Position numbers and translations under genes: made by a program. Positions 61,077 to 64,000 of a DNA stretch of 64,000 nucleotides are shown here, piece by piece. Position 1 is the stretch's first letter; each line of letters opens with the position of its first letter. Under the pieces are notes generated by a model. The model ran no database searches, was not told where the DNA came from, and was given only the letters and a program-made list of their open reading frames with translations. Source of the DNA: Leuconostocaceae bacterium ESL0958 (GTDB taxonomy: Bacteria; Bacillota; Bacilli; Lactobacillales; Lactobacillaceae); assembly GCA_029433265.1 (NCBI GenBank), contig JAQTHT010000001.1, positions 206,667 to 270,666 of the forward strand, written 5' to 3'.

Positions 61077-62972
61077 ATGAAACAATTTCGAGTAGAAAAC
61101 TTAACGTCGGTTTACGGGGAGAAAACCCTCTTTGATCATTTGAACTTTTTGATTAATCAGGGCGACCGAGTTGGGCTGGTGGGCGTCAACGGTTCTGGGA
61201 AAACGACGCTGCTGAATGCCTTGGCAGGCAAGCAGCCGGCGGACGAGGGTCAGATTGACACGCAAAATGACTATCGGATTGGCTTTTTGGAACAGGAGCC
61301 GGCCTTAGAGGGCTCTCTACGGGTCATGGATGCCGTTTATGCGGGGGAACAGCCCATCTTCCAAACCATTCGCCGCTATCAGGCGGCCTTGGCGGCCATG
61401 AGCCAAGAACCGGACAATCCGAAAGTATTGGCCAGGTTTGAGCAAGCCCAAGCCGCCATGGATCAAGAAGACGCTTGGACGGCGGAGGCACAGATTAAAA
61501 CAATCTTGACCCAGCTGCATTTGACTGATTTGAACCGGCCAGTGGCCGAACTTTCCGGTGGGCAGAAAAAGCGGGTAGGCTTGGCCCAGGTCCTTATTCA
61601 GGAACCTGACTTATTGATTTTAGATGAGCCAACCAACCACCTGGACTTTGATTCCATTGCCTGGTTGGAGCAATATTTGGCCAAGTACTCGGGCGCCTTG
61701 CTTACGGTGACCCACGACCGCTACTTCTTGGACCGGGTCACCAATCGTATTTTCGAACTTTCCTTTGGGAAGCTTTACGAATATCAGGGCAATTACCAGG
61801 ATTACGTGGCGGGAAAAGCGGCTCGTCAGGCAAATGAAGCGGCGGCAGAACACAAGCGGGAAAAACTGTACGAACAGGAACTTGCTTGGATGAAAAAGTC
61901 GGCTCGCGCACGGACAACCAAGCAAAAGGGCCGAGAAAAGGCCTTTGCGGAATTGGAGAATTCCCTAGGGCAGGTCGAAAGTGAGCAGGATTTGGCTGTT
62001 TCTTTGGGCCAGCAGCGCCTTGGTAAAAAAGTAATTACCATGGTGGACGGGTCCCTGGCCTTTGGCCAACAAAAAATCTTTACGGACCTTTCCTTACGAC
62101 TGGGGCAGCGGGATCGAATTGGTATTACAGGGCCCAATGGTGTTGGTAAGTCTTCTTTGCTGAATGTCTTAGCCGGCCGATTGCCACTGACGGACGGCTT
62201 GATTGAGTGGGGCGAAACCGTTCGAATTGGTTATTACACGCAGCAAACGGAAGAAATTCCGGCTGACAAGCGGGTGATTGAGTACTTGACGGATGTAGCG
62301 ACAACCATGAAGGACCAAGCGGGTAACGAAATTTCGGCCAAAGATTTGCTGGAACAATTCCTGTTTCCACCCTTTATGCACGGTACCCTGGTACGAAAGC
62401 TTTCCGGGGGCGAAAAACGGCGGCTCTATCTGTTAAAAATTTTGCTACAGGAGCCCAATGTTCTCTTGCTTGATGAACCAACCAATGACTTAGATATCAG
62501 TACGTTAACGGTTTTGGAGCACTTTTTGACTAGCTTTGCAGGAACCGTCATTACGGTTTCTCACGACCGCTATTTCCTGGATAAGGTCGCCGATGTTGGC
62601 TACTACTTGCAGGGTCAGGGCGCAGTTGACCGCTATCAGGGACATTTTTCAGACTATCTGGACCAGGTTGTGTTGCAAAAAGCAGCAACAGATAAAAAGG
62701 GGGCGCAACGCAAGTCGACTACGCCGGTCAAGGAGACGAGCGCAAAGCGTAAGCTGACCTATTTGGAAAAGAAGGAATGGGCAACGATTGAGGATGACAT
62801 TGCAGCCTTGGAAGAACAAGCAGCGGGCTTGAACGAAGCAATTGTTGCGGCTGGGGCTGACTATGAACAGGTAGCAGTCGCCCAGGCTGACTTGGACAAA
62901 GTCAATGATGCACTAGAAGAAAAAATGGATCGCTGGGCTACGCTCAGTGAAATTGTGGAAGAACAGGACTAG
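61077..62972 (+). CDS. ABC-F family ATPase, Uup/YfmR-like
   Basis: 631 residues, two complete ABC domains: GVNGSGKTT and GPNGVGKSS Walker A motifs, LSGGQKKR and LSGGEKRR signatures, and DEPTNHLD and DEPTNDLD Walker B motifs. A basic linker (KKSARARTTKQKGREKAF) and a C-terminal coiled-coil region (about 540-631) are like Uup/YfmR proteins that rescue stalled ribosomes. No membrane domain. Start at ATG 61077, since an upstream in-frame TTG would lie before the -10 box. Confidence 0.92.
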   Translation: MKQFRVENLTSVYGEKTLFDHLNFLINQGDRVGLVGVNGSGKTTLLNALAGKQPADEGQIDTQNDYRIGFLEQEPALEGSLRVMDAVYAGEQPIFQTIRRYQAALAAMSQEPDNPKVLARFEQAQAAMDQEDAWTAEAQIKTILTQLHLTDLNRPVAELSGGQKKRVGLAQVLIQEPDLLILDEPTNHLDFDSIAWLEQYLAKYSGALLTVTHDRYFLDRVTNRIFELSFGKLYEYQGNYQDYVAGKAARQANEAAAEHKREKLYEQELAWMKKSARARTTKQKGREKAFAELENSLGQVESEQDLAVSLGQQRLGKKVITMVDGSLAFGQQKIFTDLSLRLGQRDRIGITGPNGVGKSSLLNVLAGRLPLTDGLIEWGETVRIGYYTQQTEEIPADKRVIEYLTDVATTMKDQAGNEISAKDLLEQFLFPPFMHGTLVRKLSGGEKRRLYLLKILLQEPNVLLLDEPTNDLDISTLTVLEHFLTSFAGTVITVSHDRYFLDKVADVGYYLQGQGAVDRYQGHFSDYLDQVVLQKAATDKKGAQRKSTTPVKETSAKRKLTYLEKKEWATIEDDIAALEEQAAGLNEAIVAAGADYEQVAVAQADLDKVNDALEEKMDRWATLSEIVEEQD

Positions 62973-62986
62973 CGTCCTGTTTTTTT
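62962..62986 (+). terminator. Terminator overlapping the ABC-F stop
   Basis: AACAGGAC / GTCCTGTT with TAGC (containing the stop) as loop, then T run. Confidence 0.85.
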
Positions 62987-63037
62987 AGATAGAAGCGCTG
63001 CTCTTTCGTTTGATGAAAGAAAAGGAGCCCATCTGCC

Positions 63038-63907
63038 ATGGATCAACGAACATTTTTACTCGCTCTGCATCTCACCAAGGGCATTGGACCGGCCCGTGCG
63101 GCCAAGGTCATCGCCCAAATGAAAGCAGGACTAACGCCAACCGATTATCCCTGGTCCTTTGCCACGTTGGTAGCCATTTTAGCGGAAAGTAACAGGAAAG
63201 GCTTGCTCCAACTAGCGGTGGCTTATCAAAACTCACTGGTGGGCGCTGCAACCTATGTTGGCCACTATGTTACCTATTTTGATGATTGTTATCCGGAACG
63301 ATTACGTCAGACTTATCAGGCACCGCTGGTGCTCTTTTACCAAGGGGACCTGCGGGCCCTTTCCTTACCAGCCTTAGCCATTGTTGGTACCCGCAATCCG
63401 ACACCCTATGGGCAAGCAGTCATTCGAGCGCTGCTGCCAGAATTAATTGATGCGGGTTTGAGCATTGTCTCCGGACTAGCTAAGGGGATTGATATCATGG
63501 CCCATCAAGCAACCTTCGCCAATCGCGGGGTGCCCATAGCGGTGATTGGGACTGGCCTGGACCGGGTCTATCCCAAACAGCACCATCACCTCCAACGGCA
63601 GGTGGGAGAGCAGGGACTGCTACTGTCCGAGTACCCCTGGGGAACTGCCCCGCTGAAAGGACATTTTCCCGCTCGGAACCGCTTAATTGCGGGCCTGGCT
63701 TCGGCTACCCTCGTTGTCGAAGCATTGGGGCGGTCCGGCTCACTGATTACGGCAAATTGGGCCCTGCAGGAAAACCGGACTGTTTTGACCATTCCCGGAT
63801 CGATCTTAGCGCCGACTTCCGCTGGTCCCAACGACTTAATCAAGGCTGGAGCTGAGCCAGTTACCTCAGGGACGGATATTTTACGGGCGGTTCAGCTGCT
63901 ACCGTAA
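63038..63907 (+). CDS. dprA: DNA-processing protein DprA
   Basis: 289 residues. Loads RecA onto incoming single-stranded DNA in natural transformation. An N-terminal SAM-like segment (HLTKGIGPARAAKVIAQM), then the extended Rossmann fold: VGTRNPTPYGQAV, SGLAKGIDIMAHQATF, GTGLDRVYP, FPARNRLIAGLASATLVVEA. AAGGAG site. No topA follows within the window, which ends 93 bp later. Confidence 0.95.
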   Translation: MDQRTFLLALHLTKGIGPARAAKVIAQMKAGLTPTDYPWSFATLVAILAESNRKGLLQLAVAYQNSLVGAATYVGHYVTYFDDCYPERLRQTYQAPLVLFYQGDLRALSLPALAIVGTRNPTPYGQAVIRALLPELIDAGLSIVSGLAKGIDIMAHQATFANRGVPIAVIGTGLDRVYPKQHHHLQRQVGEQGLLLSEYPWGTAPLKGHFPARNRLIAGLASATLVVEALGRSGSLITANWALQENRTVLTIPGSILAPTSAGPNDLIKAGAEPVTSGTDILRAVQLLP

Positions 63908-63908
63908 A

Positions 63909-64000
63909 GGGGTGAATTTCGCCGGTGAATTTACAATTGAAGTGCAACACCCCTGATAAATAAAAAAAGATCCATTGATCAACTTTCTCGTAAAATAGTG
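63909..64000. mobile_element. Possible end of an IS30-like element
   Basis: Read on the minus strand, GGGGTGTTGCACTTCAATTG resembles the ends of IS30-family elements of lactic acid bacteria, preceded by a terminator-like GATC-AATG-GATC with a T run. The element itself would lie outside the window. The direct repeat GGTGAATTT occurs twice (63909 region and 63922). Only a partial end is visible; low certainty. Confidence 0.3.

Overview
The window looks like a chromosomal segment of a lactic acid bacterium (order Lactobacillales), probably from the Weissella/Leuconostoc/Fructobacillus side of the Lactobacillaceae. Seen directly: Shine-Dalgarno sites of the AGGAGG type, T-box leaders, EcsAB, a LexA gene with a Firmicutes-type SOS box, a mevalonate-pathway HMG-CoA synthase, a MurE with the DDPQ motif expected of a lysine-adding enzyme, and highly expressed genes (rpsB, tsf, rplU) that use TTG for Leu and AAG for Lys almost exclusively. 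Overall composition is near 50% GC, except for a clearly AT-rich island at about 58.4-60.1 kb. The genus is an inference. No rRNA, tRNA, CRISPR array or prophage was found.

Layout. 1-5.5 kb: prsA (truncated by the window edge), a small coiled-coil gene and hit on the minus strand, then ecsAB, trmB, a GtrA-like protein and a PF03013-type protein. 5.6-13.4 kb: a secreted V8-like serine protease, rplU-rpmA (no prp between them), an FAD/NAD(P) protein, an Xaa-Pro peptidase, a YunD-like metallophosphatase, a YutD protein and bioY behind a BirA-type operator. 13.5-25.1 kb: birA, a Ham1 pyrophosphatase, dus, a CPA2 antiporter with a possible attenuator, murE, coaBC, a DUF2187 protein, T-box-argS, a class A PBP and a YlbF protein. 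25.1-31.3 kb: two divergent operons that together cover the aspartate-to-threonine pathway (lysC-thrB-hom on minus, thrC-asd on plus). 31.3-37.5 kb: lexA, a YneF protein, plsC, trmN6, a GIY-YIG protein, rpsB-tsf, pyrH-frr.

37.5-42.3 kb: a glycine T-box followed by a DUF2130 coiled-coil gene and then glyQ-glyS, with 9 bp or less between these genes. 42.3-54.4 kb: a DUF915 hydrolase behind a MerR-type promoter, lepA, an oxidoreductase, prmA-rsmE, an ABC-F protein, mvaS, a nucleoside deoxyribosyltransferase and an ACT/UPF0210 pair. 54.5-58.4 kb: a small basic protein, a Xer-type recombinase, a cytoplasmic alpha-carbonic anhydrase, an aldose epimerase and an unrecognised 296-residue protein.

58.4-60.1 kb is the most unusual part. 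It holds a compact candidate sRNA, a HicAB type II toxin-antitoxin pair, and two diverged copies of an antisense-RNA-like element on either side of hicAB. The second copy overlaps the 3' end of an unannotated 34-residue hydrophobic toxin gene on the opposite strand (type I toxin-antitoxin architecture), whose leader carries a 5-codon mini-ORF. The window ends with an amidase, a second ABC-F gene, dprA and what may be the end of an insertion sequence.

A recurring theme is promoters whose -10 hexamer lies only 6-7 nt before the start codon with no room for a Shine-Dalgarno site (ecsA, murE, the Xer gene, the aldose epimerase and the second ABC-F gene), which predicts leaderless mRNAs.
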